From Deltaproteobacteria bacterium (GTDB taxonomy: Bacteria > Myxococcota_A > Polyangia > Polyangiales > Polyangiaceae): a stretch of DNA of 62,489 nt. Made by a program: the position numbers and the translations under genes. How positions within the stretch are numbered: position 1 is the stretch's first letter; every line of letters starts with the position of its first letter. The DNA lies in NCBI GenBank assembly GCA_003235365.1, contig QJWJ01000283.1, positions 1 to 62,489 on the forward strand. The letters are read 5' to 3'. Of this stretch, positions 26,425-35,431 are shown piece after piece. The notes under the pieces were generated by a model. The model worked only from the letters and a program-made list of their open reading frames with translations, did not search any database and was not told where the DNA came from.

Positions 26425-26444
26425 GGGGCCGTCACACGGGCCCC
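26425..26444 (+). terminator. Hairpin after the xylanase gene
   Basis: A GGGGCC/GGCCCC stem with an 8-base loop begins 28 bases past the xylanase stop. There is no T-run, so this is a likely but not certain terminator. Confidence 0.45.
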
Positions 26445-26469
26445 GGCAGTGGGCTCGCGCGAGAAAGCA

Positions 26470-26620
26470 GGGAACCTCCGGCCAGGAGAGCCGTCGGGGA
26501 TGTCGCGACGAAATCTCGAGCACCAGCTTGACCCCTGTTGCTCCTCGACGAACCCCTCATGGAGGCACAAGCCCTCGAGAAGATGGACCAGTCCATCCCC
26601 TCGAGCATCTCGAAGGACAA
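26470..26620 (-). repeat. Dispersed repeat R1, copy B (inverted)
   Basis: On the minus strand this aligns with the long copies at 41690-41860 and 56290-56480. Shared blocks include CTCCTCGACGA, AATCTCG followed by GCACCAGC, and GTCGCGACG. Identity is lower than between the other copies. The right-hand CAGTTCGATTG block is missing. Confidence 0.5.
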
Positions 26621-27054
26621 GAGCCCGCATGCGTTTCGCCATCCGTTCACGTCTCGCAACTTGCGGCGGGCAGGATCGCGCGCACGGCGCGGGACTTTGG
26701 TTGCGAGCAAACTTCGTAGGACATCATTGCAGCCGTGCTTGCGGCGTCATTTGCCGTAACACGCGATCGCTGTTCGAGAGCTGGCGCCGTTGGCACGGCG
26801 CGAGCCTCGAAGCTGGCTGGCGTTTCACACCAGAAGTCATGCGTTTTCGCTCAACGCGTGGAACAAGCCGACGCTGCGTGACGTTCGCGAGCGTTCACCG
26901 CGCGCTCGCGAACTTTGCGACCCCTCATGGTCCAAACCCAACGCACGGCCGCCCGTTCATTTGTTGCACACATATCCCTTGTGCCGCGCGTTCTCTCACG
27001 CAACCTCCGAAGGTCGGCAGGGCATCAGCCCCCGACACACAAGGAGAACTCATC

Positions 27055-27708
27055 GTGAAAAGTGAATGGCTCGCATTGGCTGTTGGTCCCCTCGTTGCTT
27101 TGTCGCTCGCCGCTTGCTCCGCAGCGACAGATGACGTCGAAGCAACTCCGCCGGGTCTCGACGACCCCGACCTCGGGCAGAGCGCCCAAGACGTCGAAGG
27201 CGAAAATCCCGAGCAGGCGGAGATGTTCACCGCGGCGTTGAGCAGCGAGGAGAGCTGTGACACGTTGCCGGCGGACCAGACCATCACGTCCGGAACCGGC
27301 GTGTCGACGACCAGTGGGATGTATGGCAGCGACGGGTGCGCGGACGGCTATCTCCTCGACGTCGAAGACTTTCAAGAGTTCGCCGCAGGCGTAGGGACTC
27401 CGGCCAACGCCGCCTTCGTGGGCTGTGCAAGCACGCCCGAAACCCAGGAAGAGTGCGAGGGTCAGCGGGCCGTGGCGTTTCTGTGGCGCCGCGCGGACGA
27501 CGGCAGCACTACCTACCTCGGCGAAGCCGAAAGGTGGGGCCGGTGGGATCACGGGTCCTGCTGGGCCCCGGGGATAAACCTGCCGGGTGCCTTCGCCGAC
27601 ATGGAAAGTGGAGGTGACTACCGGGTTGCCGCAAGTTGCCGCACCTACTCGGAGCCGCACAACACCGAGGCCCCGTCGTTCCGACAGGCCCTACGATTGT
27701 GGTTCTGA
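27055..27708 (+). CDS. Hypothetical lipoprotein
   Basis: 217 residues from GTG 27055, chosen because AAGGAG stands 8 bases upstream and VKSEWLALAVGPLVALSLAAC is a clear signal with lipobox LAAC. An acidic spacer follows. The mature part has about eight Cys residues and Trp-rich segments (VAFLWRRADDGSTTYLG, GRWDHGSCWAPG), suggesting a small disulfide-bonded beta domain. No family recognised. It stands alone between repeats and gene remnants. Confidence 0.8.
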   Translation: MKSEWLALAVGPLVALSLAACSAATDDVEATPPGLDDPDLGQSAQDVEGENPEQAEMFTAALSSEESCDTLPADQTITSGTGVSTTSGMYGSDGCADGYLLDVEDFQEFAAGVGTPANAAFVGCASTPETQEECEGQRAVAFLWRRADDGSTTYLGEAERWGRWDHGSCWAPGINLPGAFADMESGGDYRVAASCRTYSEPHNTEAPSFRQALRLWF

Positions 27709-28316
27709 ACTGAACCACGGTCGTCGACAACGGCAGGCGCGCAACGACCCCGCGAGCACCCGCGGACAGAACTCAGGTTCACACGGGCCGCACGCGGGTC
27801 GTTCAGTCGCGCTGGCGCCCGGACGACGCCGATGGGACGTTCCCATCCAGAAGCCGGCTGTCGTTGGTGCTAGGAACTGGCAAGCGAGTGGGCGAGCCTG
27901 CCGCTACGCATCCCCGAGTGCCCACGGCGTTACTCGTTCCGACGGATACGAGCGCCGTCGTCCGGAAGAGACCGTACCCAGTGAAGTGGTTCACAGTTGA
28001 GCGAATGTCTCGAGCAGCCACCCGTCAGCAATTCCTTCCGCCATACAGCGGTCAAGGATCCGTTCGCGTGAGTGGCGCCGCTTGGGTTTTCGAGCAGGAG
28101 AATTCGTGGTGCCGTTGGTCGTGGCCATCCCTTTGGAGTTGGCCTCGTTCGCCCCTCGCAGAGCGTTCTCACGAGGCCGGGTCGCGGGAGTCGCCGAGAC
28201 CAGGATTTGGGGTCGCGACGAGGCGCGACGCCCAGCGACCCCCGAGATTCCTGGAATGGCCCGTCAGCCGCGCCGTATCACCTGGTCGAGCAGGGGGAGT
28301 CGGCGGCCCGACGAAG
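27709..28316. other. 600-base stretch with a transposase scrap
   Basis: Apart from the IS91-type fragment at 27906-27975 nothing is recognised. The long open frames are low-complexity Arg-rich readings of GC-rich DNA. Confidence 0.4.
27906..27975 (+). mobile_element. IS91-family transposase scrap (N-terminal region)
   Basis: About 70 bases are roughly 85% identical to 40562-40631 and read SPSAHGVTRSDGYERRRPEE. The motif YERRRPEE followed by T/SVLYQ marks the N-terminus of IS91/IS801-type rolling-circle transposases. Nothing else of the element remains here. Confidence 0.5.
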
Positions 28317-28637
28317 CTAGCGGTTGACCTTCTCTTGCGTGTGAACCAGCACGAGGCGTCTGTGACGCCCGGTGAGTCCCGAGCGCGTAGCAGTACGGCC
28401 CGTCGTCGTCGGAGAGTACGTCCGTCAGGTACAGGAAGCTCTTGGCTTTGACTGCGAGACCGTCGATGTGATAGCCGCGCGTCGCGGTCACTGAGTCGTT
28501 CAGGTAGATGTTTCGCACGGTCGTGCACATGGGATGGTCGACGGCAGCGCCGACCATGTCGAGCAACAGCCGTTCTTTGACTTCGTCTGCGAGTGGATCG
28601 CGCGCGCGACGCCCTGGGTAATCCGTTGCGTTTCCAT
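28317..28637 (-). pseudogene. Decayed phytanoyl-CoA dioxygenase (PhyH) family gene
   Basis: The minus strand begins METQRITQ at ATG 28637, then changes frame to DEVKERLLLDMVGAAVDHP and GYHIDGLAVKAKSFLYLTD, then DDGPYCYALGTH, and shifts again to end HTQEKVNR-stop at 28317. HxD plus the later GPYCYALGTH are typical of Fe(II)/2-oxoglutarate PhyH oxygenases. At least two frame breaks and a missing middle make it non-functional. It starts just after the FkbM remnant's stop, so the two once formed an operon. Confidence 0.7.
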
Positions 28638-28639
28638 CG

Positions 28640-29010
28640 TCAGTTCCTGACCGCCAACACCTCGAGCTGACGTTCGAACGGACTTCTACGGATCTTGTAG
28701 ATGTCGTAGTTCGCCTTCTTCATCTGGGAGAGCACTTGCCGAACCTCGGAGAGGTACCGAGACTGTTCGAAAACGCGCTCGAAACCGACGGGGCGCTCGA
28801 ACTCGCACAAGATTCGTTTCGGGTAAATGCCGGCCTTCAACGGGTGACTCAAGACGCGGGGGGCTGCACCTTCGATATCGAGCTTCAACACGTCGATCGA
28901 CTCGTGCCCCAACTTTCTTCATCAAGGTCGGGACGGTGTGCGCTTGCGAGCGAAACTTCTGGCTGACGCCGATGATGTTGGTCGCCGAAGGCCTGCGCCG
29001 GAAGGGGTGT
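28640..29010 (-). pseudogene. Decayed FkbM-family methyltransferase gene
   Basis: The last 90 residues are intact in one frame (GHESIDVLKLDIEGAAPRV, then RILCEFERPVGFERVFEQ). The preceding sequence in a neighbouring frame reads SATNIIGVSQKFRSQAHTVP and TLMKK, so a one-base change near 28910 (run of A) breaks the gene. Everything upstream of about 29010, including the SAM-binding glycine loop, is lost. FkbM enzymes O-methylate sugars or small molecules. Confidence 0.75.
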
Positions 29011-29114
29011 CGGTCTCACCCCCGGAGCGCAGCATGGTTGGCCCCTACGCCCCGACCCGTGTGGGCGGACTCGTTCACCTCGAACGACCAGATGGCCGTC
29101 GAGCGAAGCCGGGT

Positions 29115-30098
29115 TCAACCCTTCGGAACGCGACCAGGCATGGACGGCCCTGCTGCTGCGGGCACCGTCTTCAGATACTGGTAGATGCTGCGGATGTCCT
29201 GTTCGGTCATCTGCTTGAAGTTGTCCCAGGGCATGATCGAGCCCTTGAAGGCCACGCCTCGTCTGAAGCGTTCGACGAACTGGTCTTCGCTCCAGGCGCC
29301 GACCACACCACCGGCGCCGGGTGTCAGATTGGGGGTGATGAATTCGAAGTCGGGATCGGTCGGGTCCGGTTCCGCTTCGGAACTGCCCGAGAACCTGGGG
29401 CCGGCTTCGACGAACCCCGCAATCACGTCGCGCGGCGTGTGACAGGTGTAGCAAGCCGCGGGGCCATTGGCGAGGTAGCGACCGCGTTCGACGCTGATAC
29501 CGCCCGGCGCCACGTACTCGATGGGCGGCTCGTGTCGTGGGGTCATCTTCGACGACAGGGCCTTGGCCAGAATCCCCCACTCGTCTTTCGGGACCGCGCG
29601 CTCCTTGGCGGGCAGCGTCCGAAGGTAGGACACGACTGCGGTGAGATCCTCGTCCGCCATGTTGCCGACCGTGAATTTCATGAACGCCGCCAATCGCCCC
29701 TCGCGATCGACCCCGTGTCGAATCGCTCGAGCGATTTGCCCGTCGCTTGCTTTGGCGAGCCCCGTGGCCTCGTCCGCGGTGAGGTTCGTCGCGTAGAAGT
29801 CGCCGAACGGCCCAGCGGGGAAGTGTCCACCGCCGCTCAAATCGAGCTTGTCCGCTGGGAGCTGTTTCTGTTCGACCATCTCGGCCGGTGCGTGGCACGC
29901 CGAGCAGTGGGCGAGTGCGTGCACCACGTACTCACCTCGCGCGATCGTGTCGGGATCGGCGCTCGCCGTGATTGGTGGCAGCGGCGTCGACGAGTAGTCG
30001 TGTTCGTACGTCAGCTGCAGCCAGACCACCGCGAGTGCCACGAGTGCGAACAGCGCACCCACCCCCATCAACCCGTACTTGAGAACCTTGTTTTTCAT
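29115..30098 (-). CDS. Membrane-anchored diheme cytochrome c
   Basis: 327 residues from ATG 30098 (MKNKVLKYG), chosen over an upstream start because the transmembrane anchor begins there (GVGALFALVALAVVWLQ). Two class I cytochrome c domains follow: the first heme at HCSACHAP (about residue 65) and the second at CYTCHTPRD (about residue 215). Distal methionines are probably in FMKFTVGNM and SIMPWDNFKQM. The layout matches the cytochrome subunits of gluconate/alcohol-type dehydrogenases, which pass electrons from a periplasmic dehydrogenase to the respiratory chain. No dehydrogenase gene is adjacent, so the donor is unknown. Confidence 0.9.
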   Translation of the reverse strand: MKNKVLKYGLMGVGALFALVALAVVWLQLTYEHDYSSTPLPPITASADPDTIARGEYVVHALAHCSACHAPAEMVEQKQLPADKLDLSGGGHFPAGPFGDFYATNLTADEATGLAKASDGQIARAIRHGVDREGRLAAFMKFTVGNMADEDLTAVVSYLRTLPAKERAVPKDEWGILAKALSSKMTPRHEPPIEYVAPGGISVERGRYLANGPAACYTCHTPRDVIAGFVEAGPRFSGSSEAEPDPTDPDFEFITPNLTPGAGGVVGAWSEDQFVERFRRGVAFKGSIMPWDNFKQMTEQDIRSIYQYLKTVPAAAGPSMPGRVPKG

Positions 30099-30270
30099 GC
30101 TGGCCGTACCCTGATTGCCCCCCCACTTGGCGAATATCCACCACAAGCAGGGCTCGGGTCAATGACGCGCGGGGGGGCCCAGGTAGGTTACGCGGCGTCC
30201 GATCGAGTCGGGTCGTTCTCGTTGCCGGCGCGAGGCCGTCGAGCTATCGACGGTCGAGAGCAGGTGCGCG

Positions 30271-30963
30271 ATGGCAACTCGACAGTCGGCAGGCAAAGCG
30301 AGTCCCAGGTCCAAGGCCAAGTCGTCGGTGAACAAAGCACCGCAGAGGTCCAGGGGGAAGTCGAAGGGGAGTGCGGCCGCCAAGTCGGCGACGCGTGGCG
30401 CCGGTTCCGTGAAACCCCTGCCGGGTGGCAACCCGCAGATCGCAAAGGCCGAGCGTGACGCCCCCGTCCAAGTCTATACTGCCGCCATGCCCGCCTCGAA
30501 GAGTGCCGTGGGTGAGAGACTGGACGCGCTCACCACCAGGGTGGTGCCCGAGGTGAAAAAAGAGGTAAAGAAAGCCGTGAAATGGAACTCGCCGTTCCAT
30601 GGCCTCGAGGGCCGAGGCTGGTTCGTGAGCTTCCACATCTTCGCCCGCCACGTGAAGGTGACGTTCTTCAAGGGCACCTCGCTCGATCCCGTCCCGCCGA
30701 GAGGCACGAGTCAGGAAGGGCGTTGGATTGACGTGCGCGAAGACGACCTGGACGAGGCGCAGATCAGAAAGTGGGTCAAGCAGGCGGCGGCGCTGCGGTG
30801 GACCCCGCGGTGGCCCCTCCGCACACTCATCAAATCTCCCCGTCGTCTGCCCTCGCAGCCTACAATACGTCGTGCGCGACTGCAGCAACCCCCCGCTTCG
30901 GCTCGTGCATGTTGCGCAGCACGAACCGGCGGGGGACAATCCCCCCAACAATGCATCATCTAA
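30271..30963 (+). CDS. DUF1801 (YdhG-like) protein with a replaced C-terminus
   Basis: 230 residues from ATG 30271. The first 65 residues are a Lys/Ser/Arg-rich low-complexity tail. A DUF1801 domain follows at about 65-175 (DAPVQVYTAAMP, VVPEVKKEVKKAVKWNSPFH, GRGWFVSFHIF). In homologues the protein ends soon after the WVKQAA helix. Here the frame runs on as an Arg/Pro-rich string from about 30800 into the start of the low-GC island, so the natural C-terminus has probably been cut away and replaced. Function of DUF1801 is unsettled (an iron/frataxin-like fold is known in one member). ATG 30487 is a possible shorter start. Confidence 0.75.
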   Translation: MATRQSAGKASPRSKAKSSVNKAPQRSRGKSKGSAAAKSATRGAGSVKPLPGGNPQIAKAERDAPVQVYTAAMPASKSAVGERLDALTTRVVPEVKKEVKKAVKWNSPFHGLEGRGWFVSFHIFARHVKVTFFKGTSLDPVPPRGTSQEGRWIDVREDDLDEAQIRKWVKQAAALRWTPRWPLRTLIKSPRRLPSQPTIRRARLQQPPASARACCAARTGGGQSPQQCII

Positions 30964-30991
30964 ATGAGACAGAGTCGGGTTAGGAGAAACT

Positions 30992-32248
30992 ATGGAAGCC
31001 TCACCACCAACAGAGAAGACATCACTCATCAACCAAGTCTACCGTGCATTGGTTGTCCCCTCGCTCTGTTACTATGCGCTGATTGTTGTGTATTCTTTCA
31101 CGCTCCCCGAGGCGGAGGGCGTGTTTTATACATGGTGGAGTCGGGCGATTCTCATATTTGTCATTGCGCCCGTGATGATAGCGCTTGGCGCACTGGTTAT
31201 GAGGCGAGCAAAGGGGAACGTGATTGGTCCTGCGCTAATTGTCTACGCCTGCCTCACACAAACGGAATTCGTCTCGAGTCTCCAAGTACCACGCCTGCAA
31301 GCGAGCCTACATTCGCCGCTGCTGTTAGTTGGTTTTCTCATGACGTTTCTCATCATCACCGCGCATTTTCCCGATGGGCGTTTCTATCCTTCACGGATTG
31401 CACCGCTATATTACGGTGTAGCGCTCCTCACTGTAGCGATTTCGGTCCTGTATTGGCTTGCTAACCCGCTCGCCTATGGCTTGGGGGAGTATCCGTCCCA
31501 GGTCAGCAACCTTTTCCATGTTCCTGCGCTTGCGCGTGTTGTTCCAGACATCGACGCGCCCACCATAATGTCAGCGACTGTGATGGTGTTTTCTATCGCG
31601 CTGCTTCTCTACCGCTACAACCGAGCGCAAGCAACCGAGCGCAAGCAAATACGATGGTTCGTCTTAGGGATAACCATCACGTTCGTTTTCGTGTCTCCGC
31701 AGTTGTATCTGTCCGTTGCGCCAGCAGCCGACGATGTGCTTGCCAACGCGCTGTCCAACCTCACAACCATCGCTTTTATGGCGGCATTCCCTTTTGCAAT
31801 TGGGATGGGGGTTCTCTTTCATCGATTGTGGGATATCGATGTCATCATTCGCCGAACGCTGATCTACTCAGTGGTGTCAGTACTGCTCATTATGACCTAC
31901 TTCGGCATTGTGCTGGCTGCCCAGAATCTCGTGAGTGGATTCATTCCTGGTGACGACACGCTCCTGACTATCGCTTCAACTCTTGTGGTTGCAGCGCTTT
32001 TCAATCCCGTGTTGCAGCGCGTGCAACGTGTGATTGACCGCCTCTTCTATCGCAAACGCTATGATGCGGAAGAAGCGCTGGAGCAATTTTCAGAGAAAAT
32101 CCGTGATGCTGTCAACGTAAAAGATATTGAACAGCACGTGCTCGATGCAATTACAAGCACCATGCAACCCGAAGCGATTGGCCTATGGGTGTTCGAGCAA
32201 AGCGACGAAGCGTCTCGAAATGCAAACATTGCGCAAGCCAGCGAATAG
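30992..32248 (+). CDS. Multi-helix membrane sensor protein, partner of the SpoIIE-type phosphatase
   Basis: 418 residues from ATG 30992 (TTAGGAGA upstream). About eight hydrophobic helices cover residues 20-300. A cytoplasmic tail follows with the pattern IIRRTLIYSVVSVLLIMTYF, then RVIDRLFYRKRYDAEEALEQ, typical of membrane histidine-kinase and phosphatase sensors of Chloroflexota-like bacteria. The tail ends with the first strand of a GAF-like domain (PEAIGLWVFEQ). The next gene begins inside the same type of domain, so these two proteins look like halves of what is often one polypeptide. Expected role: membrane signal input to the phosphatase. Confidence 0.78.
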   Translation: MEASPPTEKTSLINQVYRALVVPSLCYYALIVVYSFTLPEAEGVFYTWWSRAILIFVIAPVMIALGALVMRRAKGNVIGPALIVYACLTQTEFVSSLQVPRLQASLHSPLLLVGFLMTFLIITAHFPDGRFYPSRIAPLYYGVALLTVAISVLYWLANPLAYGLGEYPSQVSNLFHVPALARVVPDIDAPTIMSATVMVFSIALLLYRYNRAQATERKQIRWFVLGITITFVFVSPQLYLSVAPAADDVLANALSNLTTIAFMAAFPFAIGMGVLFHRLWDIDVIIRRTLIYSVVSVLLIMTYFGIVLAAQNLVSGFIPGDDTLLTIASTLVVAALFNPVLQRVQRVIDRLFYRKRYDAEEALEQFSEKIRDAVNVKDIEQHVLDAITSTMQPEAIGLWVFEQSDEASRNANIAQASE

Positions 32249-32294
32249 ATGCCTCGTGCCTTTCTTAGGGCGTTGATGTGGGGAAGGAACCACC

Positions 32295-33908
32295 ATGAGC
32301 GTATTTGGCACCGTCCGACGACTGCTGAGCGGAACAACAACCAACAACACAAGCATCAAGCGAGCAGATGATACGGCAGCATCAACCATCGTTCATGAAC
32401 CCGTACGAATTTCTGCCGATGATCCGTTGGTGGGATATCTGCTGGATAATCCAAATATTTTCGACGTGGATGCCCTCGATCTCGAATCGCCAGCTTTGCG
32501 AGAAATGCGCGAAGCTGGCGTACAGATGGCTGTGCCACTAGTTAGTCAGAGTGAGGTGATTGGGTTGATTAGCCTCGGCAAACGCCTCAGCGATCAAGCC
32601 TACTCAATTGATGACAAGCAGCTTCTGCGGAGTTTGGCGGCGCAAACAGCACCTGCTTTGCGTAGCGCTCAGCTCATCCAGCAACAAAAAGCTGAAGCTG
32701 CCGAGCGCGAGCGAATGGAACAACAACTCAAAGTGGCGCGTGTCATTCAGCAGACTTTGCTGCCGTCAAAAGTGCCCAAACTTGATGGATGGAAAATGGA
32801 TGTCTACTGGCAGCCTGCGTATGAAGTTGGTGGTGACTTCTATGACTTTATTCAGCTAGAAGATGGGCGCATGTGCATCATTGCAGCAGATGTAACGGAT
32901 AAAGGCATTCCAGCTGCATTGGTTATGGCATCAGCACGTAGCATCTTACGTGCCGCCACTGAACATTTGAAAAGTCCGGGCGCAATTCTTAATCGTGTCA
33001 ACAACACACTGTGTCCGGACATTCCCGACAAGATGTTCATCACTTGCCTCTGTGCCATCCTCGACCCCAAGACAGGAGTCATGCACCTCGCAAATGCAGG
33101 GCATAATTTACCCTACTTGCAGCGGAATGGAGAAGTCATCGAACTGAAGGCAACGGGAATGCCACTGGGCCTACTCCCAAATATGCCCTATGACGGAGTG
33201 GACTTCCAGATTCTGCCCGGTGACACCTTGCTGATGTTCAGTGACGGGATTGATGAGGCGCACAATCCGCAACGGGAGATGTTCGGGTTCGAGCGGCTAC
33301 GTGCAATCGTTCGAGAGCACAAAGATGGCTCGACACTCATTCAGCGTCTATTAGAAGAGCTGCGCGCTTTCACTGGACCCAATTGGGAGCAAGAAGATGA
33401 CGTTACCTTCGTTCTGATCAATTGTAATGTGGACAAGCCTATGCCTAATCCAAATGATGATAGTCACGAAATCCTGCTGGGTGAGATTCAAATCCCAAGT
33501 CAAGAGGGTAACGAGATCTTGGCGATGAACAGAGTCGTAGACCTGATAAAGAATCTCCCTTTCCCTGAGGAACGTGTGCAGCAGCTGCAGACGGCAGTTG
33601 CTGAAGCCACAATGAATGCAATGGAGCACGGCAATCAGTATGATGCGGAAAGCCCAGTGATTATTCAGGTCTATCACACAGCCGCGTCACTGACCATTCG
33701 TATACTCGACAAAAGCCAAGAAAACGTAATGGATGAACGTGAAAGCCCTGATATCGAAGCGAAGTTGGCTGGTCTGCAAACGCCACGAGGGTGGGGCTTG
33801 TTTTTGATAGAGAGTATGGTGGATAGGATGAACTCAACCTATACCGACGAAGGGCACCAGCTTGAATTAATCTTCGATTGGGGAGGAGGAAACCATGGAA
33901 AAACGTGA
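32295..33908 (+). CDS. GAF - SpoIIE-type PP2C phosphatase - HATPase fusion (partner-switching regulator)
   Basis: 537 residues from ATG 32295 (GGAAGGA 6 bases upstream). A partial GAF domain lies at about 40-125 (VQMAVPLVSQSEVIGLISLG), then a coiled linker. The SpoIIE/PP2C phosphatase runs from 155 to 375, with metal ligands in YEVGGDFYDF, IAADVTDKGIPAALVM and FSDGIDEAHN. A GHKL HATPase of the RsbW/SpoIIAB type lies at about 400-530 (VAEATMNAMEHGN, TPRGWGLFLIESMVD). The protein therefore joins the phosphatase that dephosphorylates a STAS antagonist to the kinase that phosphorylates it. Its gene overlaps the first STAS gene by 14 bases. Confidence 0.92.
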   Translation: MSVFGTVRRLLSGTTTNNTSIKRADDTAASTIVHEPVRISADDPLVGYLLDNPNIFDVDALDLESPALREMREAGVQMAVPLVSQSEVIGLISLGKRLSDQAYSIDDKQLLRSLAAQTAPALRSAQLIQQQKAEAAERERMEQQLKVARVIQQTLLPSKVPKLDGWKMDVYWQPAYEVGGDFYDFIQLEDGRMCIIAADVTDKGIPAALVMASARSILRAATEHLKSPGAILNRVNNTLCPDIPDKMFITCLCAILDPKTGVMHLANAGHNLPYLQRNGEVIELKATGMPLGLLPNMPYDGVDFQILPGDTLLMFSDGIDEAHNPQREMFGFERLRAIVREHKDGSTLIQRLLEELRAFTGPNWEQEDDVTFVLINCNVDKPMPNPNDDSHEILLGEIQIPSQEGNEILAMNRVVDLIKNLPFPEERVQQLQTAVAEATMNAMEHGNQYDAESPVIIQVYHTAASLTIRILDKSQENVMDERESPDIEAKLAGLQTPRGWGLFLIESMVDRMNSTYTDEGHQLELIFDWGGGNHGKT

Positions 33909-34245
33909 CCTGATAACACGAGTTCGTTCGAAGAATGGCACCCGCGTCATTGATATGGAAGGTGATATATCGCGCAATTCTGACACAGTTCTGCATGCCG
34001 CGTATACCGAGGCGTCGGAAGGTGAAGCGTCTCGGGTTGTCCTCAATTTCAGCGACGTGGGTTTCATAAACAGTAGTGGAATTGCCGTTATTGTTAGCTT
34101 GCTTGCCCGTGCTCGCGCTGCCAAGCAAGAGCTCACTGTGTTCGGGCTGAGTGATCATTACAAACGAATTTTTGAAATTACGCGGCTGGCGGACTTCATG
34201 AGGGTTGCTCCTGATGAAGCAACGGCACTCGGGCAAACAACATGA
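33895..34245 (+). CDS. STAS-domain anti-sigma-factor antagonist
   Basis: 116 residues from ATG 33895, overlapping the phosphatase gene, with GGGGAGGA upstream. A single STAS domain of the SpoIIAA/RsbV type. The phosphorylatable serine lies in VGFINSSGIAVIV, the equivalent of the DSSG loop. When dephosphorylated such proteins bind the HATPase kinase and free its target. The fused phosphatase/kinase encoded just upstream is the obvious partner. No sigma factor is encoded in the island, so the final output is unknown. Confidence 0.92.
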   Translation: MEKRDLITRVRSKNGTRVIDMEGDISRNSDTVLHAAYTEASEGEASRVVLNFSDVGFINSSGIAVIVSLLARARAAKQELTVFGLSDHYKRIFEITRLADFMRVAPDEATALGQTT

Positions 34246-34273
34246 TTAGCCATTTTGAAACAGGAGAATGACG

Positions 34274-34624
34274 ATGCCTCAAGCAAAGGTCAATATGAGC
34301 GTTCGCAAGCCGAGTCCTGGTGTCGGTGTGATTGATGTTGAGGGTCAGGTGACGGGGTTCGCAGAGAAAGTGATGAATGAAGCCTATGAAGAAGCCAGTG
34401 CAAACGGGGTGACGTTTGTTTTGATTAATTTCGAGAAGCTGGAATATATGAATAGTTCTGGCATTGGCTTGCTTGTGACCATCCTCATCCGTGCGCAGCG
34501 TAGTAAGTGTAAACTCGCCGCGTGTGCGCTGAGTCCCCATTACCGCCAGATTTTTGAGCTCACGCGGCTGGAAGACGCCATCGCCATTTTTGAAACAGAA
34601 GCTGATGCCTTGAGCGCTGTGTGA
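34274..34624 (+). CDS. Second STAS-domain antagonist
   Basis: 116 residues from ATG 34274, preferred over ATG 34268 because AGGAG (34262-34266) is then 7 bases away. The sequence is clearly related to the previous gene (LEYMNSSGIGLLVTILIRAQ). Two paralogous STAS proteins after one phosphatase/kinase suggest either two outputs or a relay, as in stressosome-like systems. The serine pair of NSSG is intact. Confidence 0.92.
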   Translation: MPQAKVNMSVRKPSPGVGVIDVEGQVTGFAEKVMNEAYEEASANGVTFVLINFEKLEYMNSSGIGLLVTILIRAQRSKCKLAACALSPHYRQIFELTRLEDAIAIFETEADALSAV

Positions 34625-34657
34625 CGCTCGGTTGGTTGCATGAATAGGAGGAAGCCC

Positions 34658-35431
34658 ATGCCAGATAAAGACCTTGCCAAGTCGACTGACCCAGACCAAG
34701 TCGCAAAAGATGCTGAAAAGAATTGGGCGAAAAAGAAAGCGAATATGCAAGTTGGGCAAATCGCATCAGACGCGATCAACTTGAACGTACATGGTAGGCG
34801 TGCGTTGAGTCCGTTACAGGGCTTCGGCCAAATGTGGCAAAAAAACTACTCTATCATCGTGCGAGTCGATAATCACGATGCGAAACAGATGATGGCGGTC
34901 TGGAAGGCACGTTTCCCGGACTTCTGGCCAGAAGGTAACAAGTTTTATGGCTCAATCCAGGGTATAAATCCCGGTGATGTTGCGGTGCTGAATATTCGTG
35001 CACCTGGTGGGATGAAGCTTTCAACGGGAATCGAGGTCATGTATGCAGATGATGAGTCGTTTACTTTCATGACCCCTGAAGGGCATATGTTCGCAGGGTG
35101 GATTACCTTCAGTGCCTACGACAATGATGATGGTACGGCGACGCTGCAGATTAAGGCGCTGATCCGCGCGAACGACCCACTCTATGAGTTGAGTTTCCGT
35201 CTGGGGTTCGGGCACAAGGCTGAAGACGCATTCTGGTTTGAAACACTCAAAAATCTTGCCAGATTCTTCGGTGACGTATCTGCGCAGCCCGACCTCGCCT
35301 CGACCTGCGTTGACCCCCGTGTGCAGTGGGGAGAAGCCAAAAATATCTGGTGGAATGCGGGGATTCGCTCCGGCATCTATATGATGCTGACACCGCTGCG
35401 CTGGCTCGGTTTAGGGAAGCGTCCGATGTAG
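34658..35431 (+). CDS. Hypothetical protein, last gene of the partner-switching island
   Basis: 257 residues from ATG 34658, chosen over ATG 34640 because AGGAGG lies 6 bases upstream. The N-terminal 40 residues are charged. The body (FWPEGNKFYGSIQGINPGDV, then TGIEVMYADDESFTFMTPEG and FSAYDNDDGTATLQIKAL) has the alternating strand pattern and long C-terminal helix of SRPBCC/polyketide-cyclase-like or DUF1990-like lipid-binding folds. That assignment is tentative. It may be the effector or a passenger of the switch. Confidence 0.7.
   Translation: MPDKDLAKSTDPDQVAKDAEKNWAKKKANMQVGQIASDAINLNVHGRRALSPLQGFGQMWQKNYSIIVRVDNHDAKQMMAVWKARFPDFWPEGNKFYGSIQGINPGDVAVLNIRAPGGMKLSTGIEVMYADDESFTFMTPEGHMFAGWITFSAYDNDDGTATLQIKALIRANDPLYELSFRLGFGHKAEDAFWFETLKNLARFFGDVSAQPDLASTCVDPRVQWGEAKNIWWNAGIRSGIYMMLTPLRWLGLGKRPM

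Larger units (their letters stand above)
26397..27054. other. 660-base intergenic region with reversed repeat R1
   Basis: After the hairpin at 26425-26444 comes an inverted R1 copy (26470-26620), then about 400 bases without recognisable coding or RNA features. The end holds AAGGAG for the lipoprotein gene at 27055 and presumably its promoter. Confidence 0.45.

Noticed and set aside
28938..30458. A 506-residue plus-strand open frame
   Set aside because: It is antisense to the diheme cytochrome c, whose two CXXCH motifs and anchor are clear; the plus-strand reading has no domain or signal.
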